The notes beneath the pieces are model-generated. The model saw only the letters and a program-made list of their open reading frames with translations, had not been told where the DNA came from and searched no databases. This document shows, piece after piece, positions 57,305 to 64,000 of a stretch of DNA of 64,000 bases; the stretch's first letter is position 1; the number at the start of each line of letters is the position of its first letter. A program made the position numbers and the translations under genes. Source of the stretch: Miniimonas arenae (lineage in GTDB: Bacteria; Actinomycetota; Actinomycetes; Actinomycetales; Beutenbergiaceae); contig NZ_VENP01000010.1 in the NCBI RefSeq assembly GCF_006351005.1, positions 16,321 through 80,320 of the forward strand. Direction: 5' to 3'.

Positions 57305-58800
57305 GCACGCAGCTGGTGGACTTCGACGACGCCGTCGCGCGCTACGACCCCGTCCTCGGGATCGAGGTGCACGTCGAGCTCGGCACGGCGACGAAGATGT
57401 TCGACGCAGCACCCGTGACCTTCGGCGCGGAGCCGAACACGCAGGTCACGCCCGTGTCGCTGGGCCTGCCCGGTGCGCTGCCGAGCCTCAACCAGACGGC
57501 CGTGGAGTACGCGGTCAAGATCGGCCTCGCGCTGAACTGCACGATCGCGCGCACCTGCCGGTTCGCTCGGAAGAACTACTTCTACCCGGACCTCCCGAAG
57601 AACTTCCAGACCTCCCAGTACGACGAGCCGATCGCCTACGACGGCTGGCTCGACGTCGAGCTGGCCGACGGCGAGGTCGTGCGCGTGGAGATCGAGCGCG
57701 CGCACATGGAGGAGGACGCGGGCAAGAACACCCACGTCGGCGGGCACGACGGCCGCCTCCAGGGCGCGGAGTACTCCCTCGTGGACTACAACCGCGCGGG
57801 CATCCCGCTCGTGGAGATCGTCACCCGCCCGATCCTCGGCACCGGCGCGCGCGCCCCCGAGGTCGCCGCGGCGTACGTACGCACGCTGCGCGATATCTTC
57901 CGCACCCTCGGCGTGTCCGAGGCCCGGATGGAGCGCGGCAACGTGCGCGCCGACGTCAACGTGTCGCTCCGCCCCTCGCCGCAGGCGCCGCTGGGCACGC
58001 GCACCGAGACCAAGAACGTCAACTCCTTCCGCAGCGTGGAGCGCTCGGTGCGGTACGAGGTCGCGCGGCAGGCCGCGGTGCTCGACGGCGGAGGCCGCGT
58101 CGTGCAGGAGACGCGCCACTTCCACGAGGGTGACGGCAGCACCTCGGCGGGTCGGGTGAAGTCCGACGCCGAGGACTACCGCTACTTCCCCGAGCCCGAC
58201 CTCGTCCCGCTCGCGCCCGACCCCGCCTGGGTCGAGGAGGTCCGGGCGACGCTGCCGGAGCTCCCGGCCGCTCGCCGTCGTCGCCTGGTCACGGAGTGGG
58301 GCTTCGCGGACGCGGAGATGCGTGACGTCGTGAACGCCGGCGCGCTCGACCTCATCGAGGCGACGACCGCCGCGGGCGCGACGCCCGCCGCGGCGCGCAA
58401 GTGGTGGATGGGTGAGCTCTCCCGAGTCGGCGCGCAGACCGAGACGCCGCTCGAGGACCTGCCGATCACGCCCGCCCAGGTCGCCGCGCTCCAGGCGCTG
58501 GTCGACTCGGGCCGGGTCAACGACAAGCTCGCCCGTCAGGTGCTCGAGGGCGTGCTGGCGGGCGAGGGCGACCCCGAGGCGGTCGTCGCGGCGCGCGGCC
58601 TCGAGGTCGTGTCCGACGACGGCCCGCTGCTCACGGCGATCGACGCGGCGCTCGCGGCGCAGCCCGACATCGCGGACAAGATCCGGTCCGGCAACCTCGG
58701 CCCGATCGGCGCCGTGATCGGCGCCGTGATGAAGGCGACCCGCGGCCAGGCCGACGCCGGGCGCGTGCGCGAGCTCGTGCTCGAGCGCGTGAACGGCTGA
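57301..58800 (+). CDS. gatB: Glu-tRNA(Gln) amidotransferase subunit B
   Basis: 499 residues. Kinase/transamidase subunit: [53 protein letters not shown] and [17 protein letters not shown] are strongly conserved GatB blocks. The YqeY-like tail domain ([22 protein letters not shown]) ends the protein. Phosphorylates Glu-tRNA(Gln) and converts it to Gln-tRNA(Gln). Confidence 0.97.
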   Translation: MSTQLVDFDDAVARYDPVLGIEVHVELGTATKMFDAAPVTFGAEPNTQVTPVSLGLPGALPSLNQTAVEYAVKIGLALNCTIARTCRFARKNYFYPDLPKNFQTSQYDEPIAYDGWLDVELADGEVVRVEIERAHMEEDAGKNTHVGGHDGRLQGAEYSLVDYNRAGIPLVEIVTRPILGTGARAPEVAAAYVRTLRDIFRTLGVSEARMERGNVRADVNVSLRPSPQAPLGTRTETKNVNSFRSVERSVRYEVARQAAVLDGGGRVVQETRHFHEGDGSTSAGRVKSDAEDYRYFPEPDLVPLAPDPAWVEEVRATLPELPAARRRRLVTEWGFADAEMRDVVNAGALDLIEATTAAGATPAAARKWWMGELSRVGAQTETPLEDLPITPAQVAALQALVDSGRVNDKLARQVLEGVLAGEGDPEAVVAARGLEVVSDDGPLLTAIDAALAAQPDIADKIRSGNLGPIGAVIGAVMKATRGQADAGRVRELVLERVNG

Positions 58801-58804
58801 CCCG

Positions 58805-59515
58805 GTGGCCGCCGACGCGGGGGCCGGCGGCGTGAGCCCGCCGCTGTCCGCCGTCGCGCAGGACTACCTCAAGGCGGTCTGGAACGCGGGGGAGTGGTCG
58901 GGCGCCCCGCTGTCGGTCAAGCAGCTCGCGCAGCGCCTCGGCGTCACCGCGGGGACCGCGAGCGAGGGCGTGCGGCGGCTCGCCGAGGCCGGGCTGATCG
59001 ACCACGCGCGCTACGGGCAGGTCGCCCTCACCGACGCGGGCCGGCTCGCGGCGCTGGCCGTGGTGCGCCGCCACCGCCTCGTCGAGACACTGCTCGTGCG
59101 GACGTTCGGCTACGGCTGGGACGAGGTGCACGACGAGGCCGAGGTGCTCGAGCACGCGATGTCCGACCTCCTCGTCGCGCGCATCGACGAGCACCTGGGC
59201 CACCCCACGCACGACCCGCACGGCGACCCCATCCCGACCGCCGACGGCGAGATCACCATCCCCGAGGCGCGGCAGGTGAGCGAGCTCGACGCCGGGGCGT
59301 GCGGGGTGGTCACGCGCGTGTCCGACGCCGAGCCCGAGCTCCTGCAGCGGCTCGCCAAGGAGGGCGTCGTGCCCGGCACGCACGTGGCCGTGGCCCTGCG
59401 CGACGAGGCCTCGGCGCTCCTCGAGCTCGCGACCGTGCCGCACGGCGACGACGCCGAACGAGGCGCCGCGTTCGGCCTGCCGGCGCTGCGCGCCGTTTGG
59501 GTGGTGCCCGGCTGA
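58805..59515 (+). CDS. DtxR/MntR-family metal-dependent repressor
   Basis: 236 residues from GTG 58805, four bases after gatB. Winged helix: [57 protein letters not shown]. The metal and dimer domain has [35 protein letters not shown] with the ExxH metal-site residues, then a C-terminal SH3-like FeoA domain. Such proteins repress iron or manganese uptake or efflux genes when metal-bound. No uptake gene is nearby, so its regulon lies elsewhere. Confidence 0.9.
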   Translation: MAADAGAGGVSPPLSAVAQDYLKAVWNAGEWSGAPLSVKQLAQRLGVTAGTASEGVRRLAEAGLIDHARYGQVALTDAGRLAALAVVRRHRLVETLLVRTFGYGWDEVHDEAEVLEHAMSDLLVARIDEHLGHPTHDPHGDPIPTADGEITIPEARQVSELDAGACGVVTRVSDAEPELLQRLAKEGVVPGTHVAVALRDEASALLELATVPHGDDAERGAAFGLPALRAVWVVPG

Positions 59516-59646
59516 CGGACCCTCGTGGTCTCACCATGCGGCCCGAACCGCCCACATGGCGGAACGCAGGCGTAGCGTGCGAAGCGGTCGTGGGACGCGT
59601 TCCCGCACCGCCCGAACCCCCCGCACGCTGCAAGGAGACACCCGCG

Positions 59647-61509
59647 ATGAGCCGTCCGCTGCGCTCGGCGACCTCGACCCACGGCCGCAACATGGCCGGC
59701 GCCCGCGCCCTCTGGCGCGCGACGGGGATGGGCTCGGAGGACTTCGGCAAGCCGATCGTCGCGATCGCGAACTCCTACACGCAGTTCGTCCCGGGCCACG
59801 TGCACCTCAAGGACATGGGCGACCTGGTGGCTTCCGCGATCCGCGAGGCCGGCGGGGTGTCGAAGGAGTTCAACACGATCGCCGTCGACGACGGCATCGC
59901 GATGGGGCACGGCGGGATGCTCTACTCGCTTCCGAGCCGCGACCTCATCGCCGACTCCGTCGAGTACATGGTGAATGCGCACTGCGCGGACGCCCTCGTG
60001 TGCATCTCGAACTGCGACAAGATCACCCCGGGCATGCTCAACGCGGCGCTGCGGCTGAACATCCCGACGATCTTCGTCTCGGGCGGCCCGATGGAGGCAG
60101 GCAAGGCGGTGGTGGTCGACGGCGTGGCCCAGACCCCGCTCAACCTGGTCAACGCGATCAACTACTCGGCCGACGACGGCGTGAGCGACGCCGCCCTCGC
60201 CAAGGTCGAGGAGAGCGCATGCCCGACGTGCGGCTCGTGCTCGGGCATGTTCACCGCGAACTCGATGAACTGCCTCACCGAGGCGCTCGGGCTGTCGCTG
60301 CCCGGCAACGGCTCGACGCTCGCGACGCACGAGTCGCGCCGTGACCTGTTCCTCGACGCGGGCCGCACGATCGTCGAGCTGGCGCGCCGGTACTACGACG
60401 ACGAGGACGACGCCGTGGCGCCGCGCTCGATCGCGACCCGCGCCGCGTTCACCAACGCCATGGCGCTCGACGTCGCGATGGGCGGGTCCACCAACACGGT
60501 GCTGCACATCCTCGCCGCGGCGCAGGAGGCCGAGATCGACTTCACGCTCGCGGACATCGACGCGCTCAGCCGGCGGGTGCCGTGCCTGGCCAAGGTCGCG
60601 CCGAACCACCCGAGCTTCCACATGGAGGACGTGCACCGCGCGGGCGGGATCCCGGCGCTGCTCGGCGAGCTGGACCGGGCCGGGCTCCTGGACCACGACG
60701 TGACGTCCGTGCACACCCCCACCCTGCGGGCGTGGCTGGACGACTGGGACGTCCGCGGCGGGAAGGCCACGGAGCGGGCCGCCGCGCTCTTCCACGCGGC
60801 TCCCGGGGGCGTGCGCACCACGCAGGCGTTCTCGACGGCGAACCGCTGGGAGTCGCTCGACACGGACGCCGCGAACGGCTGCATCCGCGACGTCGAGCAC
60901 GCCTACACCGTCGAGGGCGGGCTCGCGGTGCTGCGCGGGAACCTCGCCGAGGACGGCGCCGTGATCAAGACCGCCGGCATCGACCCCGACGTCTTCCACT
61001 TCGTCGGCACGGCGGTGGTGTGCGAGTCGCAGGAGGAGGCGGTGGAGAAGATCCTCGCCAAGCAGATCCAGCCCGGTCACGTCGTCGTCGTGCGCTACGA
61101 GGGCCCCGCGGGCGGTCCCGGCATGCAGGAGATGCTCTACCCCACGTCGTTCCTCAAGGGCCGCGGACTGGGCAAGGTCTGCGCGCTTCTCACGGACGGC
61201 CGCTTCTCGGGTGGCTCGTCGGGGATCTCGGTGGGGCACGTGTCCCCGGAGGCGGCCGCGGGCGGCACGATCGGCCTGGTCCAGGACGGCGACGAGATCG
61301 AGATCGACGTCGAGCGCCGGCTCATCCAGGTCAACGTCCCCGCGCAGGTGCTCGCCGAGCGCCGCGCCAAGATGGAGGCGTCGGAGCGGCCGTGGCAGCC
61401 GCTGACGCGCGAACGGTACGTCTCGCGCGCGCTGCAGGCCTACGCGGCGATGGCGACGTCGGCCGACCGGGGTGCGGTGCGCGACCTGTCGCTCATCCGC
61501 CGCGGCTGA
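59647..61509 (+). CDS. ilvD: Dihydroxy-acid dehydratase, E. coli-type (long form)
   Basis: 620 residues; AGGAGA eight bases before ATG 59647. Dehydrates dihydroxyvalerate and related acids in branched-chain amino-acid synthesis. Fe-S cysteines in [12 protein letters not shown] and [17 protein letters not shown]; other family blocks [38 protein letters not shown] and [21 protein letters not shown]. The CPTCGSCSG block and length match the long, oxygen-sensitive [4Fe-4S] class. The next gene is a paralogue of the other class. Confidence 0.94.
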   Translation: MSRPLRSATSTHGRNMAGARALWRATGMGSEDFGKPIVAIANSYTQFVPGHVHLKDMGDLVASAIREAGGVSKEFNTIAVDDGIAMGHGGMLYSLPSRDLIADSVEYMVNAHCADALVCISNCDKITPGMLNAALRLNIPTIFVSGGPMEAGKAVVVDGVAQTPLNLVNAINYSADDGVSDAALAKVEESACPTCGSCSGMFTANSMNCLTEALGLSLPGNGSTLATHESRRDLFLDAGRTIVELARRYYDDEDDAVAPRSIATRAAFTNAMALDVAMGGSTNTVLHILAAAQEAEIDFTLADIDALSRRVPCLAKVAPNHPSFHMEDVHRAGGIPALLGELDRAGLLDHDVTSVHTPTLRAWLDDWDVRGGKATERAAALFHAAPGGVRTTQAFSTANRWESLDTDAANGCIRDVEHAYTVEGGLAVLRGNLAEDGAVIKTAGIDPDVFHFVGTAVVCESQEEAVEKILAKQIQPGHVVVVRYEGPAGGPGMQEMLYPTSFLKGRGLGKVCALLTDGRFSGGSSGISVGHVSPEAAAGGTIGLVQDGDEIEIDVERRLIQVNVPAQVLAERRAKMEASERPWQPLTRERYVSRALQAYAAMATSADRGAVRDLSLIRRG

Positions 61510-61510
61510 T

Positions 61511-61561
61511 CCGCACGACGGCGAGGCGCACCCTCGGCGGTGCCTCGCCGCCCTCGTGCGG
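61511..61561. terminator. Hairpin after the first ilvD
   Basis: CCGCACGACGGCGAGGCGCAC pairs, with two small bulges, with the complementary stretch ending at 61561; the loop is CCTCGGC. It separates the two ilvD genes into different transcripts. Confidence 0.55.
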
Positions 61562-61664
61562 ACCCGGGCAGTGCCGGCGCGTGCGGCACGCGCGGAAGCC
61601 CGCCCGCGCGGCTCCTCGCGTCGTGTGCGGCCTCGCGTTCGGCATCGGGGGAGGACGAGGCTCC

Positions 61665-61670
61665 TAGAGT
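61665..61670 (+). promoter_or_regulatory. Likely -10 box for the second ilvD, leaderless
   Basis: TAGAGT, six bases, then ATG 61677. GAGG directly before the ATG is too close to act as a ribosome site. Confidence 0.45.
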
Positions 61671-61676
61671 GAGGCC

Positions 61677-63386
61677 ATGACGGCCACCGACGCCTCCGAC
61701 ATCGACATCAAGCCGCGCTCGCGCCAGGTCACCGACGGGTTGGAGGCGACGGCCGCTCGAGGCATGCTGCGCGCCGTCGGGCTCGGCGACGAGGACTTCG
61801 CGAAGCCGCAGATCGGCGTCGCGAGCTCGTGGAACGAGATCACGCCGTGCAACCTCTCGCTGCAGCGCCTGGCACAGGCGGTCAAGCAGGGCGTCCACGC
61901 GGCGGGCGGCTACCCGCTGGAGTTCGGCACGATCTCGGTGTCGGACGGCATCTCGATGGGTCACGAGGGGATGCACTTCTCGCTCGTGAGCCGGGACGTC
62001 ATCGCCGACTCCGTCGAGACCGTGATGATGGCCGAGCGGCTGGACGGCTCGGTGCTGCTCGCGGGCTGCGACAAATCGCTCCCGGGGATGCTCATGGCCG
62101 CCGCCCGGCTCGACCTCGCCTCGGTGTTCCTGTACGCCGGCTCGATCATGCCGGGCTGGGTGAAGCTGTCCGACGGCACCGAGAAGGACGTCACGATCAT
62201 CGACGCGTTCGAGGCGGTCGGCGCGTGCGCGCGCGGGCTCATGAGCCGCGAGGACGTCGACCGGATCGAGCGGGCGATCTGCCCCGGTGAGGGCGCCTGC
62301 GGCGGCATGTACACGGCCAACACGATGGCCTCGGTCGCCGAGGCGATCGGGATGTCGATCCCCGGGTCGGCGGCGCCGCCGTCCCCGGACCGCCGCCGGG
62401 ACACCTACGCCCACCGGTCGGGCGAGGCGGTGGTCGAGCTCCTGCGCCGCGGCATCACCGCACGCGACATCATGACGAAGGAGGCCTTCGAGAACGCCAT
62501 CGCCGTCGTGATGGCGTTCGGCGGGTCCACCAACGCGGTGCTGCACCTGCTGGCGATCGCGCACGAGGCGGAGGTCGAGCTCACGCTGGCCGACTTCGAC
62601 CGCGTCGCCTCGCGCGTGCCGCACCTGGGCGACCTCAAGCCGTTCGGCCGGTACGTGATGAACGACGTCGACCGGATCGGTGGCGTCCCGGTGATCATGA
62701 AGGCCCTGCTGGACGCCGGCCTCCTGCACGGGGACTGCCTCACGGTCACCGGGGCCACGGTGGCCGAGAACCTCGCCTCGATCGCGCCGCCCGACCCGGA
62801 CGGCAAGATCCTGCGGGCGATGGACGACCCGATCCACCACACGGGCGGCATCACGATCCTGCACGGCTCGCTGGCCCCCGAGGGGGCGGTGGTGAAGTCG
62901 GCGGGCTTCGACGAAGACGTCTTCGTGGGTACCGCTCGGGTGTTCGACCGCGAGCGCGCGGCGCTCGACGCGCTCGAGGACGGCACGATCACCGATGGCG
63001 ACGTCGTGGTGATCCGGTACGAGGGCCCCAAGGGCGGCCCCGGGATGCGCGAGATGCTCGCCATCACGGGGGCGATCAAGGGCGCCGGCCTGGGCAAGAC
63101 CGTCCTGCTGCTGACGGACGGCCGGTTCTCGGGCGGGACGACCGGCCTGTGTGTGGGCCACGTGGCGCCGGAGGCCGTCGACGGCGGACCGATCGCCTAC
63201 GTGCGCGACGGCGACCGGATCCGGCTCGACGTCGCGAACAAGACCCTGGACCTCCTCGTGCCCGAGGAGGAGATCGCCGAGCGCGCGGTCGGGTGGGCGC
63301 CGCTGCCGCCGCGCTACACGCGTGGCGTCCTCGCCAAGTACGCGAAGCTCGTCCAGTCCGCCTCCAAGGGCGCCATCCTCGGCTGA
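61677..63386 (+). CDS. ilvD: Dihydroxy-acid dehydratase, mycobacterial/plant-type (short form)
   Basis: 569 residues. Cysteines in [24 protein letters not shown] and [14 protein letters not shown] are the three ligands of the [2Fe-2S] class of dehydratases. Other blocks: [51 protein letters not shown] and [21 protein letters not shown]. Same pathway step as the preceding gene, or a related sugar-acid dehydratase activity. Having both classes side by side may give one enzyme per oxygen or metal condition; this is inference. Confidence 0.93.
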   Translation: MTATDASDIDIKPRSRQVTDGLEATAARGMLRAVGLGDEDFAKPQIGVASSWNEITPCNLSLQRLAQAVKQGVHAAGGYPLEFGTISVSDGISMGHEGMHFSLVSRDVIADSVETVMMAERLDGSVLLAGCDKSLPGMLMAAARLDLASVFLYAGSIMPGWVKLSDGTEKDVTIIDAFEAVGACARGLMSREDVDRIERAICPGEGACGGMYTANTMASVAEAIGMSIPGSAAPPSPDRRRDTYAHRSGEAVVELLRRGITARDIMTKEAFENAIAVVMAFGGSTNAVLHLLAIAHEAEVELTLADFDRVASRVPHLGDLKPFGRYVMNDVDRIGGVPVIMKALLDAGLLHGDCLTVTGATVAENLASIAPPDPDGKILRAMDDPIHHTGGITILHGSLAPEGAVVKSAGFDEDVFVGTARVFDRERAALDALEDGTITDGDVVVIRYEGPKGGPGMREMLAITGAIKGAGLGKTVLLLTDGRFSGGTTGLCVGHVAPEAVDGGPIAYVRDGDRIRLDVANKTLDLLVPEEEIAERAVGWAPLPPRYTRGVLAKYAKLVQSASKGAILG

Positions 63387-63735
63387 CCCGACGGCGAGCC
63401 GCCGGGGCAACGAGCCGACGACGGCCGCCCGACGCCGTGCCGGCGCGGCGGTGAGGCGGTGAGGCGCGGCTGACTGGGGTGACGCACGGCTGGCTGCTCC
63501 ACGGCGAGCGCCAAGGCGGTGACGCACGGCTGGTTGCTCGACGGCGAGCCGCCAAGGCGGTGACGCAGGCCACAGAAGGCCCCGACCCTCGCGCTCGGCA
63601 GCGCGGGTGCGGGCGGAGTGACTCGACGCCAGCAGAGGATCGGCGGCAGGACGCCGGAAAGTCGCACTGAACGGGCCCTCGACGGGCCGCTGGCGGTAGT
63701 CCCGGCCTCGGCGCGATCCGCATGGTTCCGCCGAT
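63387..63735. other. Non-coding stretch between ilvD and the rRNA promoters
   Basis: About 350 bases without a supported gene. It holds GC-rich repeats (63478-63568) and CGACGGCGAGCCGCC words. Frames in it are repeat-driven. Confidence 0.55.
63478..63568. repeat. Two-copy 40/41-base tandem repeat
   Basis: Units 63478-63517 and 63518-63558 share GGTGACGCACGGCTGG, then GCTC(C/G)ACGGCGAG and GCCAAGGC, with three differences. A third partial unit starts at 63559. It lies between the last ilvD gene and the rRNA promoters. Confidence 0.85.
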
Positions 63736-63764
63736 TTGCCCGATCCGACATCCTCCCGTAATGT
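63736..63764 (+). promoter_or_regulatory. rRNA operon promoter P1 (candidate)
   Basis: TTGCCC (63736-63741), 17-base spacer, TAATGT (63759-63764). Good match to sigma-70-type sites in otherwise GC-rich DNA. Confidence 0.6.
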
Positions 63765-63895
63765 CTTCTTCACACCCGGACGGGAGGAACGGACCGCGAG
63801 ACGCGGGCCGGTCCCACGGGTGGCCCCCACGAGCAGCGCACCTCGAGTGCGCGTCGCTGAAGCGGGCACATCCACAGAAGAGCGATCTGGTCGAT

Positions 63896-63925
63896 TTGAC
63901 GGACGAGCTTCGCAGGGTGTAAGTT
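63896..63925 (+). promoter_or_regulatory. rRNA operon promoter P2 (candidate)
   Basis: TTGACG (63896-63901), 18-base spacer, TAAGTT (63920-63925), followed by GGAGAGGTTGCCCC. The TAAGTTGGAGAGG word is familiar from rRNA promoters of related actinobacteria. Confidence 0.7.
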
Positions 63926-63980
63926 GGAGAGGTTGCCCCGGTGGTGCTGGCCCTGGTGGGTTGGTGTGGCTGGTGTGGTG

Positions 63981-64000
63981 TGTTGTTTGAGAACTCAACA
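63981..64000 (+). other. Start of the 16S rRNA leader
   Basis: The window ends in TGTTTGAGAACTCAACA, a dyad (TTGAG/CTCAA) that forms part of the processing and antitermination leader upstream of 16S rRNA in many actinobacteria. The 16S gene itself is not in the window. Confidence 0.7.

Noticed and set aside
63478..63568. CRISPR array
   Set aside because: Only two full units in direct contact without spacers, no cas genes, and no conserved repeat ends.
63981..64000. tRNA or 16S gene start
   Set aside because: Only the leader dyad is present; none of the 16S 5-prime sequence falls in the window.

Overview
The window is a very GC-rich, gene-dense stretch of an actinobacterial chromosome, with short intergenic gaps, many GTG starts and many 4-base start/stop overlaps. 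The gene content fits a plant-biomass-degrading member of the Micrococcales, close to Cellulomonadaceae or Promicromonosporaceae: a GlgE glucan cluster, a DivIVA-family coiled-coil protein, GatCAB, NAD-dependent ligase and a secreted rhamnogalacturonan lyase. The genus is inferred, not shown. There is no phage, insertion sequence, CRISPR array or tRNA gene. The right edge stops inside the leader of an rRNA operon whose 16S gene lies just outside.

Layout. 1-2390 (-): secreted rhamnogalacturonan lyase broken by two one-base homopolymer shifts. 2837-6761 (+): ABC-F ATPase, a VapBC pair and two alpha/beta hydrolases, ending at a large inverted repeat. 7005-9027 (-): small conserved protein and a DivIVA-like coiled-coil protein. 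9185-12525 (+): membrane protein, lipoprotein and thioredoxin-fold/TPR protein. 12629-20173 (-): glgE, treS and one open frame joining maltokinase to branching enzyme. 20329 (+): phosphofructokinase. 21533-25080 (-): glgX and a coupled membrane protein. 25204-29346 (+): etfB, etfA, a kinase-like protein, a small protein and a cysteine desulfurase. 29365-31752 (-): SDR protein and a GalT-like DUF4921 protein. 32021-39872 (+): ABC-2 exporter, mnmA, a MetE-like gene and ligA. 39986-42294 (+): TetR regulator with MFS efflux pump. 42403-45621 (+): 5-oxoprolinase PxpA and a PxpBC fusion. 45783-55334: divergent purine/ureide locus. 55465-58800 (+): gatCAB. 58805-63386 (+): DtxR-like regulator and two different ilvD genes. 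63387-64000: repeats and rRNA promoters.

How the genes work together. GlgE, TreS, maltokinase and GlgB make up the route trehalose -> maltose -> maltose-1-phosphate -> alpha-1,4-glucan -> branched glucan; GlgX debranches it and phosphofructokinase feeds glycolysis. The ureide locus couples a nucleobase permease, HIU hydrolase and OHCU decarboxylase (-) to allantoinase, an acetamidase-type protein, an AtzH-amidase fusion, ureidoglycine-glyoxylate aminotransferase and allantoate amidohydrolase (+). Urate oxidase is not in the window. Three copies of an AT-rich motif lie in the two control regions of this locus. PxpABC next door also recovers nitrogen, as glutamate from 5-oxoproline.

The observations most worth following up are the maltokinase-GlgB fusion with its retained internal ribosome site, the shared ureide-locus motif and possible oxalurate branch, the two lesions in the lyase, and a recurring -10/N5-8/start-codon arrangement that suggests many leaderless mRNAs.
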